This document shows positions 56,503 to 64,000 of a stretch of DNA of 64,000 bases, piece by piece; within the stretch, counting starts at the first letter, position 1, and the number at the start of each line of letters is the position of its first letter. Below the pieces are notes generated by a model. It had not been told where the DNA came from. It was given only the letters and a program-made list of their open reading frames with translations, and searched no databases. Origin of the DNA: Flavobacterium sharifuzzamanii (GTDB taxonomy: Bacteria; Bacteroidota; Bacteroidia; Flavobacteriales; Flavobacteriaceae); assembly GCF_003254585.1 (NCBI RefSeq), contig NZ_QJGZ01000034.1, positions 1 to 64,000 on the forward strand. The letters are read 5' to 3'. A program made the translations under genes and the position numbers.

Positions 56503-57819
56503 TTAGTTTTTTACTAGTTTAAATGTTTTGCTTCTGTTGTCTATTTGAACTTTACAGACATAAATTCCTTTTGCAAGATTACCAACGTTTAATTCTAATT
56601 TTTCATCTGGAGAAACATTTTGAGAATGTGAATATATTTTTGATCCATTAGAAGAAAATAAATTCACTTCGGCTAAACCATTATCAGAACTTGAAAAATC
56701 GATATTTAACAGACGATTTATAATTGATGGATAATACTTTAAATCGAGATTATTTACATTGTCATTAAGCCCCAAATTGTTGCAGCTTGTAGAAAGTGCG
56801 CCTTGAGCAGTAACTTGAAGTGTCGCTCCAGCGCCGCATGAAGCGTTGGAAATATATCCTGAAACGTTAGCAATAGGCAAAACACTATAAGTATATGAAG
56901 GTTTTGTTACTGTAGTTCCAGAATTTGCAGGTGCATTCAAACAATCAGTAAAAGCAATTCCAATTGTTCCGCCGTCAGTGCTTACGTAGCTTTTAAAAGC
57001 AGTTCCGATTTTGGCAAAATCTGTTCCTTCAACATAACAAGTTGTATTGTTGCTTCCGCCACCTAAACCAATTGCCAATGAACCTGATACAGAAGTATTA
57101 TAATAGCAGTTTAAAATATGAAGTTCAGCATTTCTAGCCCTTGGCATTCTTTCTTTGCAACCTTCTGCCCAATAGCAGTTTTTAAAAGTAATGCTGTAAT
57201 GTCCGTCAGAGGGAGCATCCGTTTTAGAAGAACCAACTAAATCTGAAAATCTATGATCATCAGCACCGCCGGCACCTCCAGCTTTTGGAGCTTTCAAATA
57301 AATAAATTTACACCAAGAAACAGTTACATTATCGGCTGCACCTTTATTGTCAAAATTGCCATCCATCCCGTCTTGAAATTCACAATGGTCTACCCAAAGA
57401 TTAGTTGCTTCAGAGGTAAGGTTATCACGTCCGTCTACATCATAAGCACCAGGACCTTCAAAAATTAAATTTCTGATGATAATATTATTAGAACCAGGTT
57501 TTAAACTTAGAATTCCTGAGCCAGCAGCCGTTTGATCCAAGTTAATTAATCGTGCCCCAGGAAGTCCAATTATAGTTTTGTCATTGACTAGTAAGCTTGT
57601 ATATGTGCAATTGATGGTTCCTGAAACTAAAATAACTTGAGGAGTAGTTAATTTTAGCTTTGCTGTTAAATCGGCTAAAGTAGTAACTGTCACTGGAGTT
57701 GCATTTCCTCCGCCAGTTGCAGAAGCACCAAATCCCTCTGGTGCACTCATGAAATAATTTTGAGCAAACAAAAAGGAGCAAGGTAGCAGTAATGCTAGTA
57801 AAATAAGTTTTGTTTTCAT
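56503..57819 (-). CDS. Secreted pectate lyase (PL1-like) with T9SS type A sorting domain
   Basis: The 438-residue protein has a signal peptide ending LFAQ. A right-handed beta-helix follows (IGLPGARLINL, IIIRNLIFEGPG). The PL1 signature WVDHCEF (142-148) and nearby acidic residues D150, D153, D157 are the likely calcium site. From about residue 365 a type A sorting domain appears (YYPSIINRLLNIDFS, LAKGIYVCKVQIDNRSKTFK), marking it for T9SS export. The start is taken at 57819; a longer frame lacks a signal. It should cleave polygalacturonate outside the cell. Confidence 0.94.
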   Translation of the reverse strand: MKTKLILLALLLPCSFLFAQNYFMSAPEGFGASATGGGNATPVTVTTLADLTAKLKLTTPQVILVSGTINCTYTSLLVNDKTIIGLPGARLINLDQTAAGSGILSLKPGSNNIIIRNLIFEGPGAYDVDGRDNLTSEATNLWVDHCEFQDGMDGNFDNKGAADNVTVSWCKFIYLKAPKAGGAGGADDHRFSDLVGSSKTDAPSDGHYSITFKNCYWAEGCKERMPRARNAELHILNCYYNTSVSGSLAIGLGGGSNNTTCYVEGTDFAKIGTAFKSYVSTDGGTIGIAFTDCLNAPANSGTTVTKPSYTYSVLPIANVSGYISNASCGAGATLQVTAQGALSTSCNNLGLNDNVNNLDLKYYPSIINRLLNIDFSSSDNGLAEVNLFSSNGSKIYSHSQNVSPDEKLELNVGNLAKGIYVCKVQIDNRSKTFKLVKN

Positions 57820-57869
57820 TTTTAAGTGTGGTTTTTTGTGGTTTTTATCGGTTAATGTAATCGATTGCA

Positions 57870-57898
57870 CAAATGTAAAAGATTCAGATTAATTTCAA
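57870..57898 (-). promoter_or_regulatory. Bacteroidota-type promoter for the pectate lyase gene
   Basis: On the minus strand the complement reads TTG (57898-57896), an 18-bp spacer and TACATTTG (57877-57870). The leader to the start codon is about 45 nt. The remaining gap to 58078 is AT-rich. Confidence 0.6.
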
Positions 57899-58078
57899 AT
57901 TAATTTATTAAATATTTATGTTTTAAAGTTTTGATTCATAGAAATATAAATGTAATTTTTACACTTTTATTTAAGGTGATTTGCAGAAGTATTGCTTAAA
58001 AAATGGAAAGGTTTTATAGTAAAAGCAGAAAATTCATGCTAAATACATATATTTGATGTACCAGTTTAAAACATACCA

Positions 58079-59080
58079 ATGGAAAAATTCAAAGATCAGT
58101 CTGCTCTTCATCTTTTTGAAAGAGGCTTAATTACTGAAAATCAGTTTGAAGAAGTTAAAACTTATAGAAGCTTAAATATCTTTTCTTTAAATGCAGAATT
58201 AAAGTTATTTCTTTATTTATCAGTATTACTGTTTACTTCAGGAATCGGAATTCTGATTTATGAAAATATAGATACAATAGGACATATTGCGATTCTATCA
58301 CTACTTTTAATTGTGATTGCAGTTTGTTTTTTTTATTGTTTCAAACATTCTAAGGGCTTTCAGAAAGCAGAAACAACATTTGAGCATCCTGTTTTAGAAT
58401 ATCTGGTTTTGGCAGGAAACATTTTGACCTGTATTTTCATCGGATATCTCCAGTTTCAATATAAACCTTTTGGTGAGCATTACGGATTAGCGACTTTAGT
58501 GCCCACCGTGGTAAGTTTCTTTTGTGCTTATTACTTCGATAATAGAAGCGTTTTAACAATTGCTATTACTGGTTTGGCGGCTTATGTAGGGCTTTCGGTT
58601 ACGCCACAAGATATATTTAATGACAGTAATAATTTGTATGCAAGCCAAAGTTTAAGCTATTCTGCAGTAATGTTAAGTGTTTTATTGATTCTATGGACGA
58701 TTTACAGTCATAGAATTTCTCTCAAAACTCATTTTTCTGTAGTTTTCCTCACTTTTGCATTGCATATTGTAAGTATTGCGGCAATTAGTAATCTAACGGG
58801 TTATGATACCTTAACTTGGGTAATATTTGCTATAATTTTAGCTGGTTCCACGTATTATTTTTATAAAGTTAGTTATCAATATAAAGCGATGTCTTTATAT
58901 GTATTTATGATTGTTTATGTTTACATAGGAGGAAACATTGTTTTGTTTAGAGTTTTTGAAAACGTTGACTTCTCAGATATTTGGGAATTGCTTGTTTTCT
59001 TGCTGCCAGCGTATTTTGTCGGCTCGATTATAATGTTCATTAAACTGATTAAAAACTTCCACAAAGAAATAGCAGAATGA
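58079..59080 (+). CDS. DUF2157-type membrane protein
   Basis: The 333-residue protein starts with a short cytoplasmic helix pair (LHLFERGLITENQFEEVKTY) typical of DUF2157. About ten membrane helices follow, beginning ELKLFLYLSVLLFTSGIGIL. A TATATTTG box at 58048-58055 may be its -7 element. It overlaps the next gene by 4 bp (ATGA), so the two products are made together. The function is unknown. Confidence 0.9.
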   Translation: MEKFKDQSALHLFERGLITENQFEEVKTYRSLNIFSLNAELKLFLYLSVLLFTSGIGILIYENIDTIGHIAILSLLLIVIAVCFFYCFKHSKGFQKAETTFEHPVLEYLVLAGNILTCIFIGYLQFQYKPFGEHYGLATLVPTVVSFFCAYYFDNRSVLTIAITGLAAYVGLSVTPQDIFNDSNNLYASQSLSYSAVMLSVLLILWTIYSHRISLKTHFSVVFLTFALHIVSIAAISNLTGYDTLTWVIFAIILAGSTYYFYKVSYQYKAMSLYVFMIVYVYIGGNIVLFRVFENVDFSDIWELLVFLLPAYFVGSIIMFIKLIKNFHKEIAE

Positions 59081-60240
59081 TAGTATACAACAAACAATTA
59101 TTGGATAACGAAGTCTTAACTGATGAAACAGATGCTTTGTATAAAGGAGGTTTTATTAGCAAAGAGCAGAAGAAATTTATAGAAAAAGAATTGCCAGTTT
59201 TAAAAAGTCAGAATAATATTCTCGTTAGACTAGGTTTCTTTTTGCTTGGCTGCTTGTTATATGGTTCAATTTGCGGAGCAATTTCTTTGTTTGGACTAAG
59301 CGCTGAGAATACATTTTTTAAAATTTGCTGCTATATTTTTGCTGCAGTTGGATTTGCGGGAGTAGAATTTCTAGCCAATCAAGAGTATCATAATCACGGT
59401 CTAGATGATGCTTTTATATTGAATGCACTTTTATGTTTGGGAGTAGCAGTAGGGATAACAACAGAAGGTTACGAAATGGTAATTGCTTTTTTTGTAGCAG
59501 TTGGAGCGCTTTTTATGTTTCTAAGATATTTACATGTGCTATCAATGCTCGTGTTCTGTCTTTCTGCAACTGCGTTTTTGTTTTTCGGAATGTTTGAATT
59601 TGGAGATATCGGAAAAGCCATTTTGCCATTTGTAGCAATGGTTTTTGCAGGAGGTTTTTATTTTTTGACCAAAAAGATGATGAATTGTTTAAGCGAAAGT
59701 TATTATTATAACGGATTATTATTGGCAAATAGTTTTTGTCTCGTTTTATTTTATCTTTCTTGTAATTATTTGGTTGTGAGGGAACTTTCTGCAGAACTAT
59801 TAGGAACAGAAGTAAAACCAGGAACAGATATTCCGTTTGCGTATTTCTTTTACGCATTTACTTTTGTAGTTCCTGTGCTTTATTTGGTTCAAGCTTTAAA
59901 AACAAAAGATAGAATAATGCTTTGGTTGAGTTTTTTGGCGATTGCATTTTCAATTTATACCATTCGATTTTATCATTCGGTTTTGCCAATCGAAGTTGCG
60001 TTAACACTTGGAGGTGTCGTTTTATTTGCAATAGCTTATTTTTCAATTAAAAAATTAAAAGAAAAAGAAAGCGGTCTGACCTTTAAACCAGATAGAATCA
60101 ATCATTCAGATAGTTTATTGAATGCAGAAGCTCTAGTTGTGGCTTCAACTTTCGGAATGAAACCTGAAGTTAAAACAGATTCTCCAATGGAGTTTGGAGG
60201 TGGAGGTTTCAGTGGAGGAGGCTCTGATGGAAGCTTTTAA
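59077..60240 (+). CDS. Polytopic membrane protein with GGGFSGGG tail (DUF4401-like)
   Basis: The 387-residue protein again starts with a cytoplasmic helical pair (DALYKGGFISKEQKKFIEKE), then about ten membrane helices. The C-terminal region, about 60 residues, is cytoplasmic or periplasmic and ends EFGGGGFSGGGSDGSF. Glycine-serine tails of this kind are seen on TPM_phosphatase and DUF2207 membrane proteins. It partners the previous gene through a 4-bp overlap. The function is unknown. Confidence 0.88.
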   Translation: MIVYNKQLLDNEVLTDETDALYKGGFISKEQKKFIEKELPVLKSQNNILVRLGFFLLGCLLYGSICGAISLFGLSAENTFFKICCYIFAAVGFAGVEFLANQEYHNHGLDDAFILNALLCLGVAVGITTEGYEMVIAFFVAVGALFMFLRYLHVLSMLVFCLSATAFLFFGMFEFGDIGKAILPFVAMVFAGGFYFLTKKMMNCLSESYYYNGLLLANSFCLVLFYLSCNYLVVRELSAELLGTEVKPGTDIPFAYFFYAFTFVVPVLYLVQALKTKDRIMLWLSFLAIAFSIYTIRFYHSVLPIEVALTLGGVVLFAIAYFSIKKLKEKESGLTFKPDRINHSDSLLNAEALVVASTFGMKPEVKTDSPMEFGGGGFSGGGSDGSF

Positions 60241-60244
60241 GTTT

Positions 60245-60408
60245 AATTATGAATTATGAATTATGAGTTGAGTGCTAATTTGAATTAAAATTGGACTTGG
60301 CGTAAAAATATAAAAGCCTGGAATTATACAAATAATTCCAGGCTTTTAATTTTTAAAATTTGTTGTATTCTAAGTTAAGTAATTAACTCATAACTCATAA
60401 TTCATAAC
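60245..60408. repeat. Nested inverted repeats around a terminator
   Basis: AATTATGAATTATGAGTT words (60245-60269) and their complement (AACTCATAACTCATAATTCA, 60385-60404) enclose a central hairpin. The outer words are tandem copies of TATGAATT/TATGAGTT. It fills the gap between the membrane pair and ytxJ. Confidence 0.65.
60311..60354. terminator. Bidirectional-type terminator between membrane pair and ytxJ
   Basis: A perfect 17-bp stem (60311-60327 with 60332-60348, AAAAGCCTGGAATTAT) has a 4-nt loop and A/T tracts. The genes on both sides converge on it. Confidence 0.85.
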
Positions 60409-60798
60409 TTAGACCTTGCTTTTTAATGCTTCAGCATCAATATCGCTGTGCGAAACATCATAAATTGCCTTTCCGTTTTTGATTAATATCAATTGTGGAG
60501 ATTCGTGATATACTCCAAATTTGCTTGCAATTTCGTTTGAAATATCTCTGTGTGCTATCAAGTCTAAAAAGTATGCATCAACAACACTATCAAGCTCATA
60601 TTCTCTTTCAAATTGCTTTAAAGCCATACGACTAATGCTACATCTTGTGCTGTGCTTAAAAATTACGACTGGTTTTTCGTTAGAAATGGCTTCGATTTCC
60701 ATTAACTGAAGCATATCTGTTAATTCTGTCCAGTTAACTTTACTTTTTGCGGCTTCTGAGTTCTCTGAACTTCCGAAGATTGAATTAAAAAAACTCAT
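60409..60798 (-). CDS. ytxJ: Bacillithiol-linked redox protein YtxJ
   Basis: The 129-residue thioredoxin-fold protein has the single active-site cysteine C53 in FKHSTRCSISRMALK, VVDAYFLDLIAHRDISNEIA and the cis-proline region VYHESPQLILIKNGKA. The family is associated with bacillithiol and acts as a monothiol bacilliredoxin. This suggests the organism makes bacillithiol as its low-molecular thiol. Confidence 0.92.
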   Translation of the reverse strand: MSFFNSIFGSSENSEAAKSKVNWTELTDMLQLMEIEAISNEKPVVIFKHSTRCSISRMALKQFEREYELDSVVDAYFLDLIAHRDISNEIASKFGVYHESPQLILIKNGKAIYDVSHSDIDAEALKSKV

Positions 60799-61004
60799 AT
60801 TTGACTTGGTTTATGACTTTTTGACGTGTTAAAACAAGCAAAACTTGATTTTTTACGACATTTTGTCTGTTTTTTTACTGTGGAATATAATTTGAATATT
60901 TGAATGCAAAGTTAAATTATTTGAGTTAAAAAAGTACCTCAATAAATCGTAACTTTAATCTTATAAATTGTCAAACAAATAAAATCAATCAAAATCGTAA
61001 AAAT

Positions 61005-63602
61005 ATGAATATAAATAAGTTTACTATTAAATCGCAAGAAGCCATTCAGTTGTCGCAGCAATTAGCGCAGCGAAATGGCCAGCAGCAAATTGAAAATGAA
61101 CACATTTTCAAAGCAATTTTTGAAGTTGATGAAAACGTGGCGCCATTTATTCTGAAAAAATTAAACGTAAATGTGCCGTTGTTTTTACAAATTTTAGACA
61201 GTACAATTCAGAGTTTTCCAAAAGTTTCTGGCGGAGATGTTATGCTTTCCAGAGATGCCAATAAAGCTTTGAATGAAGCTGAAATCATTGCCCAAAAAAT
61301 GAACGACGAATACGTTTCGATCGAACATTTAATTTTAGCCATTTTTGACTCAAAAAGCAAAGTATCTCAGATTTTAAAAGATCAAGGAGTTACAGGTAAA
61401 GGTTTGAAAGCGGCTATTGAAGAATTAAGAAAAGGTGAAAGAGTAACTTCGGCTTCAGCTGAAGAAACGTATAATTCACTAAATAAATTTGCTAAGAACT
61501 TAAACGAATTAGCACGTACAGGAAAACTAGATCCAGTTATTGGGCGTGATGAAGAAATTCGTCGTGTATTGCAGATTCTGACTCGTAGAACAAAAAACAA
61601 TCCAATGCTTATTGGTGAACCTGGAGTTGGTAAAACCGCAATTGCAGAAGGTTTAGCACACAGAATTGTGGATGGAGACGTTCCAGAAAACTTAAAGGAA
61701 AAAATCGTTTTCTCGCTTGATATGGGAGCTTTGATTGCAGGAGCGAAATATAAAGGAGAATTTGAAGAGCGTTTAAAATCGGTTGTAAAAGAAGTTACAG
61801 CTGCAGAAGGTGATATCGTTTTGTTTATTGATGAGATTCATACGCTTGTAGGAGCAGGTGGAGGTGAAGGCGCAATGGATGCGGCCAACATCTTGAAACC
61901 AGCTTTGGCTCGTGGGGAATTGAGAGCAATTGGAGCAACGACTTTAGATGAATATCAAAAATATTTTGAGAAAGATAAAGCGCTTGAAAGACGTTTCCAA
62001 AAAGTTTTAATTGATGAGCCAGATACAGAAAGTGCGATTTCGATTTTACGTGGAATTAAAGAAAAATACGAAACGCATCATAAAGTTCAGATTAAAGACG
62101 AGGCAATTATTGCTGCAGTTGAACTTTCTCAAAGATATATTACAAATCGTTTCTTACCAGATAAAGCGATTGACTTAATGGACGAAGCAGCTTCTAAATT
62201 ACGTATGGAAATCAATTCAAAACCTGAAGAATTAGATGTTTTGGATCGTAAAATTATGCAGCTGGAGATTGAAATTGAAGCTATTAAGCGTGAAAAAGAA
62301 GAAAGCAAGCTGAAAATCTTAGGTATGGAATTGGCCAACCTAAAAGAAGAGCGAAACGAAATCTACGCTAAATGGAAGCAAGAAAAAGATATTGTTGACG
62401 GAATTCAGGCTGTAAAACACGAAATTGAAGACTTTAAATACGAAGCTGAACGTGCTGAACGTGATGGTGATTACGGAAAAGTAGCCGAAATTCGTTACGG
62501 AAAAATAAAAGAAGCGCAGGAAAGACAAGAAACTCTGCAAAAACAATTGTTAGAATTCCAATCTGGAAATTCTTTAATAAAAGAAGAAGTTACTAGAGAA
62601 GATATTGCAGAAGTTGTAGCAAAATGGACAGGAATTCCAGTTACTAAAATGCTTCAGACAGAAAGAGAAAAACTATTGCATTTGGAAGACGAATTGCATA
62701 AACGTGTGGTAGGTCAGGAAGAAGCGATAGAAGCGGTGAGTGATGCTGTTCGTAGAAGCCGCGCCGGTTTACAGGATATGAAAAAACCTGTTGGTTCATT
62801 CTTATTCTTAGGAACAACCGGAGTTGGTAAAACGGAGCTAGCAAAAGCTTTGGCAGAATATCTTTTTGATGATGAAAATGCTATGACTCGTATCGATATG
62901 AGTGAGTATCAAGAACGTCACAGTGTGAGCCGTTTAGTTGGTGCGCCTCCAGGATATGTAGGTTATGATGAAGGAGGTCAGTTAACAGAAGCTGTTCGAA
63001 GAAAACCTTATTCTGTTGTATTGTTAGACGAGATTGAAAAAGCGCATCCGGATACTTTCAATATTTTATTGCAGGTTCTAGACGAAGGACGTTTGACAGA
63101 CAACAAAGGACGTTTGGCTGATTTTAGAAATACGATTATTATTATGACCTCAAATATGGGAAGTAATATTATTCAGGAGAAATTTGAAAACCTAAAAGGA
63201 AGTGTTGAAGCGGCGACAGAAGCTGCTAAAAACGAAGTTTTAGGGTTATTGAAACAAACTGTTCGTCCTGAGTTTATTAACCGTATCGATGAGATTGTAA
63301 TGTTTACACCGCTTACGGTAGAGAACATCTCAAGAATCGTAAACTTACAGTTGAAGAGTGTTACAAAAATGTTGGCTCTGCAAGGCATTACAATGGATGC
63401 AACTCCAGAAGCTATTGCTTACTTGGCCGACAAAGGTTACGATCCGCATTTTGGGGCAAGACCAGTAAAACGTGTGGTTCAAAGAGAAGTTTTAAATCAA
63501 TTGTCAAAAGAAATTTTGGCAGGAAATATTACAACAGATAGCATCATTTTGTTAGATGCTTTCGATGGCAAACTGGTTTTTAGAAACCAGACCGTTAAAT
63601 AA
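61005..63602 (+). CDS. clpB: ATP-dependent disaggregase ClpB
   Basis: The 865-residue AAA+ chaperone rescues aggregated proteins together with DnaK. It has an N domain (two Clp-N repeats, residues 1-145), AAA-1 with Walker A GEPGVGKT (about 204-211) and [15 protein letters not shown], a middle coiled coil (about 400-530), and AAA-2 with GTTGVGKT (about 602-609) and [11 protein letters not shown]. The full set of domains is present. Heat-shock control is likely, but no clear operator is seen in the 206-bp upstream gap. Confidence 0.98.
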   Translation: MNINKFTIKSQEAIQLSQQLAQRNGQQQIENEHIFKAIFEVDENVAPFILKKLNVNVPLFLQILDSTIQSFPKVSGGDVMLSRDANKALNEAEIIAQKMNDEYVSIEHLILAIFDSKSKVSQILKDQGVTGKGLKAAIEELRKGERVTSASAEETYNSLNKFAKNLNELARTGKLDPVIGRDEEIRRVLQILTRRTKNNPMLIGEPGVGKTAIAEGLAHRIVDGDVPENLKEKIVFSLDMGALIAGAKYKGEFEERLKSVVKEVTAAEGDIVLFIDEIHTLVGAGGGEGAMDAANILKPALARGELRAIGATTLDEYQKYFEKDKALERRFQKVLIDEPDTESAISILRGIKEKYETHHKVQIKDEAIIAAVELSQRYITNRFLPDKAIDLMDEAASKLRMEINSKPEELDVLDRKIMQLEIEIEAIKREKEESKLKILGMELANLKEERNEIYAKWKQEKDIVDGIQAVKHEIEDFKYEAERAERDGDYGKVAEIRYGKIKEAQERQETLQKQLLEFQSGNSLIKEEVTREDIAEVVAKWTGIPVTKMLQTEREKLLHLEDELHKRVVGQEEAIEAVSDAVRRSRAGLQDMKKPVGSFLFLGTTGVGKTELAKALAEYLFDDENAMTRIDMSEYQERHSVSRLVGAPPGYVGYDEGGQLTEAVRRKPYSVVLLDEIEKAHPDTFNILLQVLDEGRLTDNKGRLADFRNTIIIMTSNMGSNIIQEKFENLKGSVEAATEAAKNEVLGLLKQTVRPEFINRIDEIVMFTPLTVENISRIVNLQLKSVTKMLALQGITMDATPEAIAYLADKGYDPHFGARPVKRVVQREVLNQLSKEILAGNITTDSIILLDAFDGKLVFRNQTVK

Positions 63603-63623
63603 TTATTTTTTTAGTTAATCTTG

Positions 63624-63658
63624 AAAAAGCATCAGTGTCAAAGCTGGTGCTTTTTTTG
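63624..63658 (+). terminator. Rho-independent terminator after clpB
   Basis: AAAAAGCATCAG (63624-63635) pairs with CTGGTGCTTTTT (63644-63655; one G-U pair) across 8 nt, followed by Ts. Confidence 0.8.
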
Positions 63659-63714
63659 TTAATATGTAATGAGATTTAATATTTTTTAACGGTTATTTTG
63701 TGTAAGAAATAATC

Positions 63715-63722
63715 TATATTTG
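63715..63722 (+). promoter_or_regulatory. -7 box of the last gene
   Basis: TATATTTG fits TAnnTTTG and is 22 bp before the ATG. The nearest TTG (63698-63700) leaves only 14 bp, so the -33 element is uncertain. Confidence 0.4.
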
Positions 63723-63744
63723 AATCAACTATTAAATCAACTAT

Positions 63745-64000
63745 ATGAAAATAAACCAAAGAACATTTTTAATTCTAGTTCTTGCCAGTTTTTCATTTGT
63801 AACTCATTCTTATGCGCAAGAAAGTATTGTTGTTACTGGAGGAAAAGGTACAGGATCTGGTGGAGCTGCAAGTTATTCAGTAGGGCAAATTGCCGATATA
63901 CAATTGAAAGGAAGTGGCGGCTCTGCACAGCAAGGCATTCAGCAAGCTTACGAAATAGCCACTCTAAGCAATGACAAATTCGATGAAATTAGTTTAGTAA
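63745..64000 (+). CDS. Secreted hypothetical protein (3' truncated by the window)
   Basis: The frame runs off the end of the window; 85 residues are visible. A signal peptide ends HSYAQ. The mature part starts ESIVVTGGKGTGSGGAASYS and continues with VGQIADIQLKGSGGSAQQGI, QQAYEI. This glycine/serine-rich opening is common in Flavobacterium secreted proteins that carry a T9SS sorting domain further on. The sorting domain itself is outside the window. Confidence 0.82.
   Translation, partial: MKINQRTFLILVLASFSFVTHSYAQESIVVTGGKGTGSGGAASYSVGQIADIQLKGSGGSAQQGIQQAYEIATLSNDKFDEISLV

Noticed and set aside
63720..63974. 84-codon ORF at the window end
   Set aside because: It is in another frame than the signal-peptide-bearing gene that starts at 63745.

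Overview
The window is a chromosomal segment of a Flavobacterium-like Bacteroidota bacterium. The evidence is the low G+C, AT-rich intergenic gaps, promoters of the form TTG-N17-19-TAnnTTTG, and type IX secretion (T9SS) cargo with type A and type B sorting domains. PorP/SprF and OmpA-type partners, a bacillithiol-linked YtxJ and a Bacteroidota-type arginine cluster fit the same assignment. I saw no rRNA, tRNA, CRISPR array, prophage or transposase gene.

Layout. 1-7.0 kb: the 3' part of a giant Ig-repeat cell-surface protein with a T9SS type B sorting domain, then a PorP/SprF-family protein and a PorE-like TPR/propeller/OmpA protein. 7.3-24.4 kb: housekeeping genes, including ligA, a 5'-nucleotidase split over two genes, dapA, bamD, an RNA polymerase omega-type gene, coaBC, recN, fabV, a family 2 glycosyltransferase, coaE and an OmpR-type two-component pair. 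24.4-28.7 kb: two MITE-like hairpin elements, a tiny ORF with its own terminator, and a tight four-gene operon built round RtcB and PrfH. 28.7-42 kb: mostly minus-strand housekeeping and accessory genes (acyl-ACP thioesterase, miaA, ion channel, DnaQ/GIY-YIG nuclease, YggS, 3-hydroxybutyryl-CoA dehydrogenase, Gfo/Idh oxidoreductase, HTH-Fic, smpB), with pcm, a beta-barrel protein and a VF530 protein on the plus strand. 42-44.4 kb: an M1 peptidase. 44.6-56.4 kb: an arginine and proline biosynthesis cluster (GNAT, argG, argC, argD, proA, proB, argF', argB, argE-like, argH), interrupted by a GxxExxY PD-(D/E)XK gene inside a pair of 53-bp inverted repeats. 56.5-64 kb: a secreted pectate lyase, two membrane proteins, ytxJ, clpB and the start of another secreted protein.

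How the parts work together. The arginine cluster holds all steps from acylglutamate to arginine except a classical ArgA or ArgJ; its leading GNAT gene is the best candidate for the missing first acylation. The RtcB-PrfH operon matches the known pairing of an RNA ligase with a release-factor-like hydrolase, thought to repair damaged rRNA and free stalled ribosomes. Here it carries two extra tightly coupled genes of unknown role, one basic with a CxxC motif and one TPR-like and split by an in-frame UGA. This is the best candidate for an undescribed system. The second theme is intergenic: many gaps, above all inside the arginine cluster, are filled by different hairpin-forming repeat elements.
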